Of a DNA stretch of 64,000 nt, positions 46,869-58,294 are shown one piece after another. The stretch is from Sisyra terminalis. Its lineage: Eukaryota; Arthropoda; Insecta; Neuroptera; Sisyridae. The notes below the pieces were generated by a model that worked only from the letters and a program-made list of their open reading frames with translations, searched no databases and was not told the DNA's origin. Numbering within the stretch: the first letter of the stretch is position 1; each line of letters starts with the position of its first letter. Position numbers and translations under genes: made by a program. The stretch is from contig OY292275.1 in NCBI GenBank assembly GCA_958496175.1, forward strand, positions 20,398,001 to 20,462,000, given 5' to 3'.

Positions 46869-47528
46869 CTCTATTAACAAGACCTATATGGACGTACGTG
46901 TGTGGCCTATAGGTAAAGTGACCATATTTTTTTTGCTTCAAAGCGGGACACTTGTAAATTTTAATATGAAAACTGGAAAACCATATTATAATTTTGCGTA
47001 AAATGACAACAATAGAAATATAGTAAAACTCAATGCTTCTTTATAAGAAAAAAATATATTTAAAAAATGACGACATATGATTTTACTATACCTATACCGT
47101 ATGATTTTTATCCATATACTATAGGTTTATGGCCTATGGGTTTTACACTATAGGTATATGTATATGTTTACGGTATACAGTATACCTGTATAATGATTTT
47201 GGTTGTGATGAATTAATATCTATCACAGGTCACTTTTTCTCAAAGCGGGACATTTTTAGGTACTTCGGGGACAGCGGGATACAAAGCCCGAAAACGGGAC
47301 GTATGGTCACGTTACCTATGGGGAACGCTGTGAAAACACATCCAAAAAATACAAGTGCTACAAAATCGAATTTTAAATAAAAAATCAAATGCACCATGGT
47401 ATGTAAAAGGTGCAATGCTACATCAGTATTTACAAATCATACAAGATGACATCAGGGCTGCCTATGTTATCCAGCACTCCAGCATGGAAGACCATGAAAA
47501 CTCCCTTATTAGGGAAGAAGCATCCTAA
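46869..47528 (+). pseudogene. Jockey-type reverse transcriptase relic, split by an insertion
   Basis: 46885-46909 reads RPIWTYVCGL and then stops at the border of the 409-bp element. Beyond it, from 47319, the same frame type continues as WGTL, then HIQKIQVLQNRILNKK, SNAPWYVKGAMLHQYLQI, and DHENSLIREEAS before a stop. KPIWTYG-QLWG, the LQN-IL block and NAPWYV-LH-DL are ordered landmarks of the C-terminal part of Jockey-clade polymerases. One in-frame stop and the lost 5' portion make it a pseudogene. Confidence 0.85.
46910..47318. mobile_element. 409-bp element with inverted ends, inserted in a Jockey relic
   Basis: The left end is 'taggtaaagtgaccata' and the right, read inward, 'taggtaacgtgaccatac'. 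Both ends carry gcgggaca-type blocks (tcaaagcgggacacttg near 46938, ctcaaagcgggacattttt near 47238). The centre is rich in short palindromes of tatacc/ggtata. Removing it rejoins 'ggccta' to 'tgggg', matching the expected Jockey codons, and a TA lies at both junctions. A TA target site suggests Tc1/mariner-type insertion (inference). An 83-codon frame at 47129-47380 runs across the right border and is not a gene. Confidence 0.8.
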
Positions 47529-48914
47529 ATAATGATTTAAAACATACTTGGTTGATTAGCAAAAATAAAAGTTTGGCCATTTTGCCTTTTTTTTTAATAA
47601 TTTATAAATTTATTCTTGATTTGGCTTTCTAGTTTGGCTAATGTTGATCTAGTTGATACATTGTCAATGTCATTTGGCACTTATCAAGTGTTATCGTCCC
47701 TTAATTTTCCCTATTTTTTTTGAAATACCCTTACATTGTTGAAATATTTTATTTAACTATTTTAAAGAATTTTTATAAAAAAAAAAAGGAAAAAAATCAA
47801 TCGATAACAGTTATAAGAAGAAAATTAAAAACCTTAACAAATTAAAAAAGCATTAGTTACAAACAATATTATCAAATTTTACGAAACGATGAATATAAAT
47901 ATATAAATATCTCGTTTAGAAGATCTGCTTTATGATTTGAAACTTTAAAAGAAAAGCGACGAAATTACACAAACAAAAAGACATCAAAGGATAAAATGCG
48001 TGAATGTGGAAATTGAACTAATTGTAACCATTCGTTTTCAAATAAAAAAAGAAGAAAAATAGTGCCTGCATTTACCATTAGTTTTCATTAAATGTAATTT
48101 ATTTCTTCTAATATAAGACATGGACATTTTAAAAATAGATAGAAGAAAGAGTTACAATAATGATAAGATTGCAATGGAAGACACGATTCTCGTTCACATG
48201 CGAATACTTTTGTTTTACATTGTTTTCAATTGAAAGATAGTTAAAATTAGAACCAATGGTCTTCGAGTTCCAGTAAACGGTAAAATATTTTATTGAACTA
48301 AGTTATCGCTATTTCTTAAACATTACCAACTTCTTAAATTGCACTTTCTTTCAATTAATGGTACCTCATACAATAGCTTTTGCTGACATCTTTCAATTTT
48401 CTGGTTTTCTTCGTTTATTCATTACTTTAAAATGAGTACTTATTTACATTCAATGAAAGCTCCATTATAAAGCTCCATACATACATAAGAAAACACTATT
48501 CGCAAGCGATTTACCAGGTCCACCAACCCAAAAATTGTCTCAGGATATGTCTAACACCTTATCAAGCTCATGTTCAATTGGAGGAAAAGGGGAAAATAAA
48601 AAATAACAAAACCAAGTCCGTAAAAGTAACATTTTCCCTCGGAAGATAATAGAATACTTAAGTTAAATTTGGTACAACAGTCATTTTATTATCTGATGTT
48701 AAATGGACTTTAATTGGTCTGAAATGATCCTGAGACGATAAGTCTCAAAGTAATAGGCAAGCTTTCTGAAAAGAAGTATTTTCTGGCTCATCGTTTAATT
48801 TCAACAAATGAAATAAATTTTAGAAAGAAAATGTTTTTCATTTACAGAAATAATATGATGTAAAGTCTAGTATATTATTGAGAATATGAAATTAAAGAGT
48901 TAAGATCACATTTT
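47529..48914. other. Unique AT-rich DNA
   Basis: No gene or repeat with a second copy is recognised. Confidence 0.4.
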
Positions 48915-49164
48915 AGACAAATAACATCATGAAAATGCTCAAACTATAGGAGAACAATCAAAATACCACGAAAAATAACACTAAACTATATAAAATTATT
49001 CCCAAAAAACTCAGTTCAACATCATAAATCCATCAATTTTGATATAAACTTTAAGCCTCTACCTTTTTGCATGACAGGATCACATATTAATAACCTGGAA
49101 GAATATAAAATATTTAAAACCCACTAACTATCCAAACAATATTCTTAACGACATATAATTTTTA
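48915..49164 (+). pseudogene. Penelope-like relic, C-terminal end, internally deleted
   Basis: The plus strand gives NIMKMLKL, a stop, then ENNQNTTKNNTKLYKI, matching the 61.6 kb copy (MMKMLKPLENNQITTENKT and GIYKI). The GIY-YIG core after KLYKI is deleted. The family C-terminus then resumes as DINFKPLPF and NNLEEYKIFKTH, parallel to TNFKPLHIF and NTLEEYEIYKAH in the 61 kb copy. Stops and the deletion show it is dead. Confidence 0.85.
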
Positions 49165-49548
49165 TTTTACTATAACTTGTTGCTTTGTTGTACATCGAGA
49201 GGTTTAAAAGAAAATCTTATGCAATTTTCATATTTTCCTGGAAAACACCATTTAAAGAAAAAGCTCTATTTGAGTCATTTTCCAAATATTCAATCATCAT
49301 ATAAATGGTGCAAACATTTTTTGGGAAATTCAATATTTGACAAATGCTCCAAATTGAGCTTTTGTTTCAGTGGCGTTTTCCAGGAAAATATGTAAGCGAG
49401 AAAAAAATTTCCTTTTATATCTCTCCAGTAACAAAAAAACCACAATTAATGGTAAAAAGTTTTTCAATATTTGAAAAATGCTCCAAATAGAGCTTTTTCT
49501 TCAAACAGTGTTTCCCGGAAAATAAGTAGGTGACAAAGTTTTTCCAAG
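49165..49548. other. Short unique stretch
   Basis: A 72-codon plus frame (49177-49395) is unrecognised. Two similar tracts (49300-49385 and 49455-49525, sharing 'aatgctccaaat' and 'gagctttt') suggest a degenerate local duplication of about 150 bp. No gene is supported. Confidence 0.4.
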
Positions 49549-49712
49549 TCTACTGGTAGCCAAGTAGCCAAGCTGACCGCTCCAAAACTAGTAGATATTG
49601 GGTTCAAATCTCGTAGCGAACAAATTTTTGATACTTCTTGCTTAACGGATTTTCGATAACGCTAGAGTCACTAAAGATCTTGGTAGTTATAAAAAGATGG
49701 CAAATATTTTTA
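49549..49712 (+). mobile_element. tRNA-derived SINE, copy 4
   Basis: The head is 'tctactggtagccaagtagc', then 'gaccgctccaaaactagtag', the B box 'gggttcaaatctc', then the family tail 'gcgaacaaatttttgata', 'gcttaacggattttcgata', 'gctagagtcactaaagat' and 'cttggtagttataaaaag'. All blocks are present and in order, so this is close to full length. It is one of only two plus-strand copies. Confidence 0.88.
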
Positions 49713-52700
49713 TAACAAAGAGAAAGTATTTTTAAGATCACTCAAACGACAAGAAAATATATTTAATGATGAAACAATTTCGAAATCTTAATATTTAGAG
49801 AAAAGCTCTTAATGATAAATTAGCACTACATAGGGTTTTTCTTGAAAATATGTGAACATTTTACAGAACTCTTGAATAAAAAAAAGACAACAATATATTT
49901 CGTTCCTAGTCGTTACAAATTTTAAAAATATAATGTTATTTGATGGATGTGAAAATATTAATACTAAGAATTACGTTAGTAACATCGAATGCAAGACTAA
50001 ACTTTCATAATCGTGATTTTTACTATGTTCTATAATAAAGCTTACTGCTCAAATTTGAATTTTTACTTTATGGACATGTTATTTCCGATGCAACAGCATA
50101 TCAGCGTATAAACTACAAATTTTTCGTACTATTTCGCCACTGCAATGTACAATAATAGAAATAACGATGTTATTGTTGTAATTTTTTTCCGTGAATAACT
50201 GCCATGAACTTCTGTGTGCAAAATATAGTTTCCAATAGAAGTTTTAGCATAAAAAATGTATTTGGCGGAGATCTATATTTGGTCATTAAGTCAGTGATTA
50301 CAGAAAAGCATAAACTACATTTTAATAAAAGCAATTATTTAATAAATTCACAATTACTGTATGAAAACTGTGATTAAAAGTTGGACCGAAAATATGCAAA
50401 GTTTGAAACTGACGTATTTGATACCTTTTTATAAAAATGTATACAATCTTACGAAAATCTATAGAATGTGCATTAATTAAACAATAACTGCCAGTAAATT
50501 GAAAATAATATTCTTCAGAAAATTCAACTTTTCTTTCATTTATATTTTAGTATTTTTTTTTTTTTTGGGAGGCAATTCATAAACATGAAATCAATTTACA
50601 GCTGAAGTATCATGAATAAGTCAATGGTAAAAGTTTTGAAATGTAATTGAAGAAAGTTTTAATTTTGTAGTAGTAATCAAAAACGAATTACTCTCATTCG
50701 AGAGAAATTAAACGATAGAATAAAAAAATTAATGTGAAGAAAATAAAAGAGGAATAAGTATGATTTATGGTTGGTTTCATCGAGAACAAATTTTCAATTT
50801 TTTTGTTGTGTTCTAGAAAGGAAGAAGAAAATGGATTAGTTCCATTAAAACTATGAAACTTAGTTCAATAAACGGAAAAACAATTTAATTATCGCTGCAT
50901 TTATATCCCGGTTTCGAGGTCAGTGTTTAAAACTATGAAATGGTTGGTGCAAGAATGAAGCAGAACAGACAGATAAAACGTTTAATTCCTGATCTTCCTC
51001 ACAACATTCATTCCGTTTCAACCCCCAAAAAGGGGTCACTACTCAGCAAACCAGCCAACCAACTCAGCGAGCCGGCAATCGCCTTTTGCCAGTTTATTAA
51101 CAGCTTCGCATATTCTCTCCTCTATGTACTACGATATGTTTTAATACAGCCGTATTTAAAGGACAAAAAGAGGGAAGCCGTAAAAGAAAAAGGCAGCACT
51201 ACCATTTCATGAGCAAACTAAAACGGGATGGAAACTGGAAGAGCATTCAATTCAACACGCCAACTTAGTTTAGTATTGTCCTAATCTCCCGATTTCCGTA
51301 TTATAGCGTGTATATAACTGTCAGGAACAGTACAGCATCTTCTATTGTCATAAAATATCGGTCGACAATGCAGATTAGAGACGAAGCAGGGGAATATTAT
51401 ACGGCAATTGCGCAAAATATTACTCGAAAAATATAACATCGTTTATAACGTTTTTCCACAATGAATATTTTTACAAAACAATATTCCCCGCTTTTCACCA
51501 TTCCGATTTAAAGCCAAAAGAAAAGCCATTGAGAAAAGTTTCTCGTTCTACTGTTTTCCCTTTTCCGTTAATTAACCTCTTCAAAAAATAAGCAAAAGAA
51601 AATTAGCGTGGTATTTTAAAATAAATGATCCCATTTGTTCTGACATGTTTGAATTTTTTTCCACTTTTCATTTTTCCATTTATTATTTCATCCAGAAACG
51701 AAGGAAGAAAAATTTGTAAAATTTATTTTGGTCGCATGTCATAACTGTCTCAGTCAAGTGAAATAAATGGGCCTTAATATAATTTATCAATTTTGAAAAT
51801 TTTATATATGCACAATATATAAATTTCCTCAAGTTTTCACGAATTTAATTACAGCGCCGTTTTCTCCTACTAACGTATTATATTTAGATATAAAGCTCAT
51901 ATGTCCTTTATTCCCATCTCCCTTGTTCACTCATTTCCTAATAATTGTACGTTCAAAAGCTTTTTGAATTATTATACCTATATATGTTGCCTTGTGTACG
52001 TTCCTAATGGAATGAACGCGTTTTTTTTTTTTACTGAAAATTATTTTAAATTATTGTTTTAAAGATATTCGCTTTATATTGAACAACAAAGTAAGTAAAA
52101 CTCATAAAACAACCTCTTTCTCTTTAAATATTTACGTATATAAACACATTGTGGTAAAAAGTTGCGATTAAAGAGCGAATTTTATTTAAATTTAACTTTT
52201 TACAAAAATAATTAACACTTCAACAATCATAAAAACAAACGAAAAGAATAATATACTTACTACTTATACAAGAACACTGCCATCAACGCTAACCTCAGCT
52301 AAATTTGTAAATAATAAAAAAAAATTGTATCAATAACCAATCTTATGAAAAGGGGAAAACTAAAAAGAACTTTTGCTTCTTGGAAAACATTAATAATATT
52401 TCCCTCAGAATAAAAAGGCGAGTTTCAAGCTGAACAATATATTGCTCACATATTAACTTTTCTCAAATCATCGATCCGAAAAGTAATAAGCAACTTCTTT
52501 CACTTTAACGTTTAACTTTTAAAAGATTATATAGCTTTACAATACCAGTTTTAATTTCTTCATAATTCTGTTTTATAACCATTAAAAACCATGATTCCGT
52601 CTATTAAATAATTAATTTTCATTTATATCGTTTTACTATATTCGCTTAAAGGATCGATTAGTTTGATTATTAGCAAATTTATAAGCTTACCATTTTCGAA

Positions 52701-52959
52701 TTCGCTAGCTGTGAGTAAACTAACCCAGGGTAATCATGTTTACTTATCAACTAGTAGATTGTAAGCTATCTGCAAATAAAATGAAAATTCAGACTAATTA
52801 ATTCGCTTTAGGCTGGGATTGTTAGCAAGGAAACTACCCACATATTATCATAGTTGCTTGTAAAGTAGCTAAAAGATACTCGATAGTTTCGGGTTTCATT
52901 GTTCTAAAATGACGAGTGGACTAGTTTGTGGAATATTATTTTTTTACCCACCTTTACTA
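49713..52959. other. Unique stretch without a recognised gene
   Basis: No gene is recognised. 50890-51420 is less AT-rich and holds a 90-codon plus frame (50940-51212) with no familiar motif. 'attatagcgtgtatataact' near 51300 is TATA-like, but nothing downstream supports a promoter. Confidence 0.4.
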
Positions 52960-53450
52960 GGTTCACGAAAAATACCTGTCCTCCAGTAAGGATATGGAGT
53001 AATCAGTATAATCCACAGGCTAAAGAGGTCAGATACTTAGAAATGTATACAGAGGAATGTTTTACATAGGTGAGGCATATAGCGCTCAAATACACGGTGT
53101 CAGTTAGGCAAGGATTCTCCAATCGAGTCTATTCTTAAATAATAAACCAGCCTTATACAAAGTCATAGACGATGTGGATTTATGATATACAAATGCGGGG
53201 AATTGTCATCATCTTCAAAATTGAGAAAACCCAGTAGTTCTAATCATTTAGGCACCTCTTAGTATATCACCGACTATGATAAACATAAAGACCTGCTTTT
53301 ACATGGCAACGGCCAGAAGCGAGATAATCAGATTCAACCAAAAACAGCTGGAGTAGCTGGATACCCATCCAAATATCCTGACTATCAACTTTCTAGTTAA
53401 TTCAAACGAGCGTAAAGCACTGAATCTGGTTTCATTATTGGAGATGCTTT
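52960..53450 (+). pseudogene. Jockey-type reverse transcriptase relic, C-terminal part
   Basis: Plus-strand pieces in order are FTKNTCPPVRI, PQAKEVRYLEMYTEECFT, KPALYKVIDDVDL, APLSISPTM and THPNILTINFLVNSNERKAL. They correspond to the Jockey-clade blocks TFT-CPPV, PQ-EVKYLG, LYK-I-P-W, NAPWY and HPN-LA-NLLDNSN. Stops and frameshifts lie between the pieces. The catalytic YADD part is absent, so the copy is 5' truncated. The order and direction agree with a single old insertion. Confidence 0.85.
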
Positions 53451-54310
53451 ACAGATCTCTGTAACCAGTTTAAGCTATCTTCTTAGGGAGCATATAATCA
53501 GTCCTTTTCACGTGGTTGATTATTGTCCGAAACCAGATTGTGAATTAAACTGTTCAAAACAACAAAAATAATAATAATTGAAGCTTCTTAATTTCCAAGA
53601 AAGAGACAAAAATAATTATAACAATTTATTCACTACAAATGCTTTACTCAAGTTGACTGACGAGTTAGTAAAAAAAACAATGAATCACTATTACTATCCT
53701 ACTAGCTGACTTTCCTGCTTCAAAATTCACCAATGACAACTCATTAGCTATGAACTAATGCCTAATGCTTGCTTAATGCCTATAATCGAATCATTAGGAT
53801 CAACTATACCAACTAAATCAGCCATATTAGGATGAAAAATCAATGTTAATTCTTTACAAAACCAAATTTCATAATACAACTCATTACTGAAAACTCAAGA
53901 AAATTTCTCTTAAACTAAGTTTTCCGAGAAATTGATTACAATGGGAACTTTCGCAACTCTGGAACAGAAATTTTCCTATGAATATTTTGCTTGGTGTCCC
54001 ACAAAACACACTTTTCAATTTGAAACATCTTGTGAAAGCGTAGACTAATGTAGGAATTATAAAGTTTTTCCATCGGAACCCTAAAACAATTATAATTAAA
54101 CGGGTACTAAAAAAAACTATTAAAGTTTCTCTCTCTTTGATGATTAACTTCAAAATATATGCGTCCCACGATTCTGATACGATCTGAACTATAGGTAGAC
54201 TAGATAAAAATCATTGGCTTTATGTAACCTAAGTTACCTATAATACATTTATGTTATTTCGTTATCATGGTTTTCTGTTCACATTATAGTTAAATCAACA
54301 CGTTGTTTTT
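53451..54310. other. Unique AT-rich DNA
   Basis: No gene is recognised. An 89-codon minus frame at 53884-54153 has no known motif. Confidence 0.4.
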
Positions 54311-54475
54311 CATTGTTATTTATTGTTGCATTATAACTACCAAGGTTATTAGAGACTCTAGGGCCAATAATAATCCATAACTGAGAAATATTGAAAATTT
54401 GCTGAATATGAAGATCAAGCTCAATAACTACTAGTTTTGGAGCGGTTACCTAGATCACTCGGCCACCAGTAGGCT
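54311..54475 (-). mobile_element. tRNA-derived SINE, copy 5
   Basis: On the plus strand the tail comes first ('cattgttatttattgttgca', 'ataactaccaaggttattag', 'agactctagggccaataat', 'gagaaatattgaaaatttgc'), then the head ('actagttttggagcggttac', 'ctagatcactcggccaccag', 'taggct'). The reverse complement has the A box tggccgagtgatctaggtaa and a damaged B box (gagcttgatctt). The copy is near full length. Confidence 0.88.
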
Positions 54476-54505
54476 ATTTCTGTACATGTTTATCTAATGT
54501 CCAAA

Positions 54506-54721
54506 GTACACCGATCATGACACCAAATAGTGATTTTCCATGTAATAGGCTTCTTATTAATTGCATCCGAACCGGGAATCGATCAACTGCGCATTATTTC
54601 ATTTGCACGTTTATCTAATGAAACAATGTCCAGTCGGTCGATTCCCGGTTCTAATGCAATTATAAGTAGATATGATGCCTATTACAAATATGATCACTAT
54701 TTGGTGTCACAATTGGTGCAC
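54506..54721. repeat. Foldback repeat, about 216 bp
   Basis: The left arm has 'tgacaccaaatagtgat' at 54518, then 'tgtaataggct' and 'gaaccgggaatcgatc'. The right arm read inward has 'tgacaccaaatagtgatcat', 'tgtaataggcat' and 'gaaccgggaatcgacc'. The outermost match is gtacacc/gtgcacc. The arms are about 85 bp with a short loop. A 77-codon plus frame (54530-54763) runs through the palindrome and is not considered a gene. No clear target duplication is seen. Confidence 0.8.
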
Positions 54722-54888
54722 GTTTGTTATACCATGAGTTATATCTACATCCTGATATACTAAACTGGTTTACCAGACACCAAATTCTATAAGAACGTAC
54801 AATGATAATAAGACATTATTTAATTGATTAAAAAAAAGATAAACTATGTTTCTAAATCAATTATTTGAGATTTTTTTAATGGTTGTTT

Positions 54889-55098
54889 GGCTCAAGTGTA
54901 CTTTAGCAACGTTGCATTTTCGACTTTGTTTTTAATTTAATTCGCGATATTTTTGTTAATTCAATTCTAATATGGTATAGAATTCTCCTTTTGTGGCTAA
55001 ATTTTCATTATGGACCGATTTAATCGCGAATTAAATTAAAAACAAAGTCAAAAATGCGACATTACTTGATTGTGGGTGTGCTAAAATACACATGAGCC
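54889..55098. mobile_element. MITE family 1, copy 3, with perfect 8-bp target duplication
   Basis: The arms start 'ggctcaagtgtactttagca' and, from the right inward, 'ggctcatgtgtattttagca'. The centre 'ttaatttaattcgcgatatt' and 'ttaatcgcgaattaaattaa' matches copy 1. The left arm lacks about 16 bp (the acccacaatctgac block) that the right arm keeps. The flanks are identical: ggttgttt at 54881-54888 and 55099-55106. Confidence 0.92.
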
Positions 55099-55159
55099 GG
55101 TTGTTTATCGTTGATTCATAAGAAGTATAGTCTTTAATGGCTTTAGAATTCATAAAATT

Positions 55160-55262
55160 TATAAATCGAAAAATGATAAAAACATTTGCTCATTACGACT
55201 ATTGAACCCAGCACCTACCAGCTTCGTAGCGGCTCCCTTGACCACTCGTCTACGAAGGGCTG
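55160..55262 (-). mobile_element. tRNA-derived SINE, copy 6, 3' truncated
   Basis: On the plus strand 'aatcgaaaaatgataaaaac', 'atttgctcattacgactatt', 'gaacccagcacctaccag', 'gtagcggctcccttgaccac' and 'tcgtctacgaagggct' follow the family head, read tail to head. The distal tail (the tctagggtta block) is missing. The reverse complement keeps an A box (gagtggtcaaggga) and B box (gctgggttcaatag). Confidence 0.8.
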
Positions 55263-57252
55263 GTATTTTCACTAAGGAATGGGTAGACCATAAACTTAAA
55301 AGACCTTTTTAACATATAAACATTTATTTGATAAGTCTTACACATATCCTACATGTACACATGTCAAGATAAATGTTACTATCTTGGTGTGAAATTACCG
55401 GCCGTAATGGAACTAAGAAAAATTTTGTCCTTAATTTAATTTTTAATGCTTTAAATATAAATAATTAGTAAATGCAATTTATTGACTTCTAAAAACTGCC
55501 CATTTATTCAATCCACTGAACTGAGTTTCCTTGTCACATTAATATTTTTACAGGAATTTCCTTAACAAAAGGAACTTTATGTTGCGTTTTGTGTAATTTC
55601 AAAAGTCAGTAGAATTAATTTCATATTATAAAAGTTTTACTAAGTTATAATACTATTACTAAATCTATGAATTATAATAAATTTTTATTTTACCAAAATA
55701 ATGTAATCCAATAATTCTTATTCTTCGTAACATTTGTATTAAAATTAAGTTGATAAAATAATACTTTATTCTTTACCTTATATTAAAATAGATTTAATAC
55801 TCAGTAAGTACTTACCGTCAGGTTAATATTTTTCTTCGTTATACTTAGGTTTATTGTAAAGTTGTAATACTTTATATTTTATTTTGAAGTATATTGATTC
55901 AAAGCTATTTCGTTTGAACTCCGCAAGGGAAACTTTTGTATTATTTTTTACAAACGTTAATAGCGACTTATTAATGAAGCTCTTTGTGTGAAGTTCGTAT
56001 TTTTATTTTAATTTCCATCCTTAATCACGACTCACATCTTTTATTTTTCTTTTTATCAGAGCTTTTGTTATTCTATCACAAGCTCTTGGTTTTCACAGTA
56101 ATACTGCTTTCAATATTTGTCCCTTGTGTTTGATCAGACAAGATAAATTAAAATTTGTTTGTTTCATTTGTAAAAATATCCAACGAAATTAAATTATCAG
56201 TTCATTAAAAAAATATAAAAAAGAAATTCGTTAGTATATAGCTTATCATGATTGTACCGGCTACATTTATAGGTCTACCATAATGTTTTCAATGTTCTTA
56301 AAACGAGAAAATGTAAATCAGATGTTCTCATCCATAACTGAATTTGTATAGAACTAAAACTAAAAAAAAAACTTTCGGTCCTTAATCATAACAGCGTACT
56401 TGAGGCCATAAAACTCAAACAATTTATTTGTTTTGTGCATAACAAATTCGGTCATAAAAACGGAAAATAAAAGCTTTCGAACCGTAAAAATTTAAACGGG
56501 CAATGCCGTCGCAACTTTAATACAGCATTAAAAAAGGATGAAAAAAATGTGAATGTAAAAAAATTACATTAGCGAAAGGCACGTACCTACAAAAAGAAAA
56601 GGAATATTAAAAAAGAAATATAATATCAAAATGTCCTTTTGGTCTTCCACAGAGCTTTATTAAATTTTAATATGGGTTTGTGGTTTAATATGAACGAAAA
56701 AATTAAAACGACACTTTGCACGGCAAAAGAAAGTTTTCAACGAGGAAATGTGAACATTAAAAAAAGAAGAAATTAGTCCAAACAGAGGGTTAAATAAATT
56801 GTTTCAACTGATATACATCCTGTTTCTATCATTCATCATTTTTTGGGTGTTACGCAAGTTTCATATGCCAACCTTTATAATCTACATCAAGAGAAGAATT
56901 TAACAACTGGTTATTTCGGTTTACTTATTTTTTTGAACAGAAAATTTTTAATCAAATATTTTTTAAATACATTTGAACAATTGCACTTAATTACACATTT
57001 TAAAAATGTAGAAATTTTATGAAAAATATTAAATCCTTTAAAATAATGCAACGGAATAATAAATAATTTGTTCTTATTCGAACTTTATTATTTTGACAGT
57101 GTTATAGTTTTAAAGTTGTAGTTTTTTTAATGTGTTTTAATTCTAATTCTATCTCCATATCGGAAAGCATATACCTCCTAAAAGAACCAAGGGTTCTTCC
57201 TCTATGCTTCAAAGAAAAATCTCAGCAAGCAATGAAGTGAATCCTTTTTTTT
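55263..57252. other. Unique AT-rich DNA
   Basis: No gene or repeat is recognised. Confidence 0.45.
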
Positions 57253-57399
57253 CATCTACCATCGCTATATAACTGCCAAGGTTTTTAACGACTCTAGGGT
57301 TAATAAAAAACCGTTAATCAATAAATATTGAAAAAATGCTCAATACAAGGATCGAATCTATTTAGTTTTGGAGCGGCCACCCAAACCATTGGCAGGCTG
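57253..57399 (-). mobile_element. tRNA-derived SINE, copy 7
   Basis: On the plus strand: 'tctaccatcgctatataact', 'gccaaggtttttaacgactc', 'tagggttaataaaaaaccgt', 'caataaatattgaaaaaatg', 'agttttggagcggccaccca' and 'aaccattggcaggct'. The order and spacing match copies 5 and 8, with a short deletion in the A box (the gccacc block after the acc of 'aaccattgg'). It is near full length. Confidence 0.85.
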
Positions 57400-57957
57400 T
57401 TGAATTCTTATAAGTATTTCCAAACTCATGTCTAGGTGGTCCAAAAGAACTAAGATGACTTCTAGTCAAAAGTTGACAATCAAATCACTCATTAGAGCAT
57501 AAGAGTCAGTAACGTCCCTTTTTAAAAATCCTTATATAAACTATAATTGGTGAAAATTGCAATAAAGTGATGGTGTTTTCACAAATGACAGTTTCCAATA
57601 GGTAAACCGACAGGTTGCTGAATTCATTCCTTCTCAGATTTAAAAATATGTTTTGAGCATCATCAAAAATTCCTTTATCTACTATCCTCGAAAACCATTC
57701 TTCTAAGTGGTTGTTCTATGATTTTATTTGTTTTCCTTGAACTAATTGGCTACACAACATAATACTTTGAACTTTGGCACTACTATAGTTGCTTTTGGAA
57801 CCTACAATGACAGTATTTGTTTGTTTCGTCTAATGCCAGCAATACCTTCAATGACTATCACTTAGGAATGTAAAATAAATAGATAATTTCTTATTTACGA
57901 TTTAAAATTAACAATTTTAAGGAATTGTTTCAAATTCAGATTTAAGATCCAGATGAA
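57400..57957. other. Unique DNA, no recognised gene
   Basis: No gene or repeat is recognised. Confidence 0.4.
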
Positions 57958-58294
57958 CACTAGTTACGATGGATTTAAGGGATGAAAATTCAGATCCACA
58001 TCCAACTCCGAAGTAACAGTCGGGAAGATTAGATTTGAGGATTAAAACGTTTTGAAATGGTATTATAAATTATGAATTTCATAAAATTATACTTTTAGAA
58101 CACTATTGAAGATACGATTTGCGATTTCCAGTTTTTGAATAACTTCATTAAAGTTCTGAAAGTATATTTTTATGAAATTCATAATTTGCAATACCATCCC
58201 AATATATTTTAAAATCAAATCATGTATTTTCGACCTGCTTCGGAGTTAGATGTGAATCTGAATTCTCATCCCTTAAATTCATCCTAACTAGGAT
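57958..58294. repeat. Foldback element with 130-bp arms
   Basis: The left arm starts 'ctagttacgatggatttaag', continues 'ggatgaaaattcagatccac', 'atccaactccgaag', and ends with 'tatgaatttcataaaattat'. The right arm read inward starts 'ctagttaggatgaatttaag', continues 'ggatgagaattcagattcac', 'atctaactccgaag', and ends with 'tatgaatttcataaaaatat'. The spacer is about 75 bp. There is no frame. It directly abuts the Jockey relic starting at 58295. Confidence 0.88.

Noticed and set aside
47129..47380. 83-codon frame
   Set aside because: It runs from the palindromic element across its border into the Jockey relic in the wrong frame.
54530..54763. 77-codon frame
   Set aside because: It is produced by reading through the two arms of a foldback repeat.
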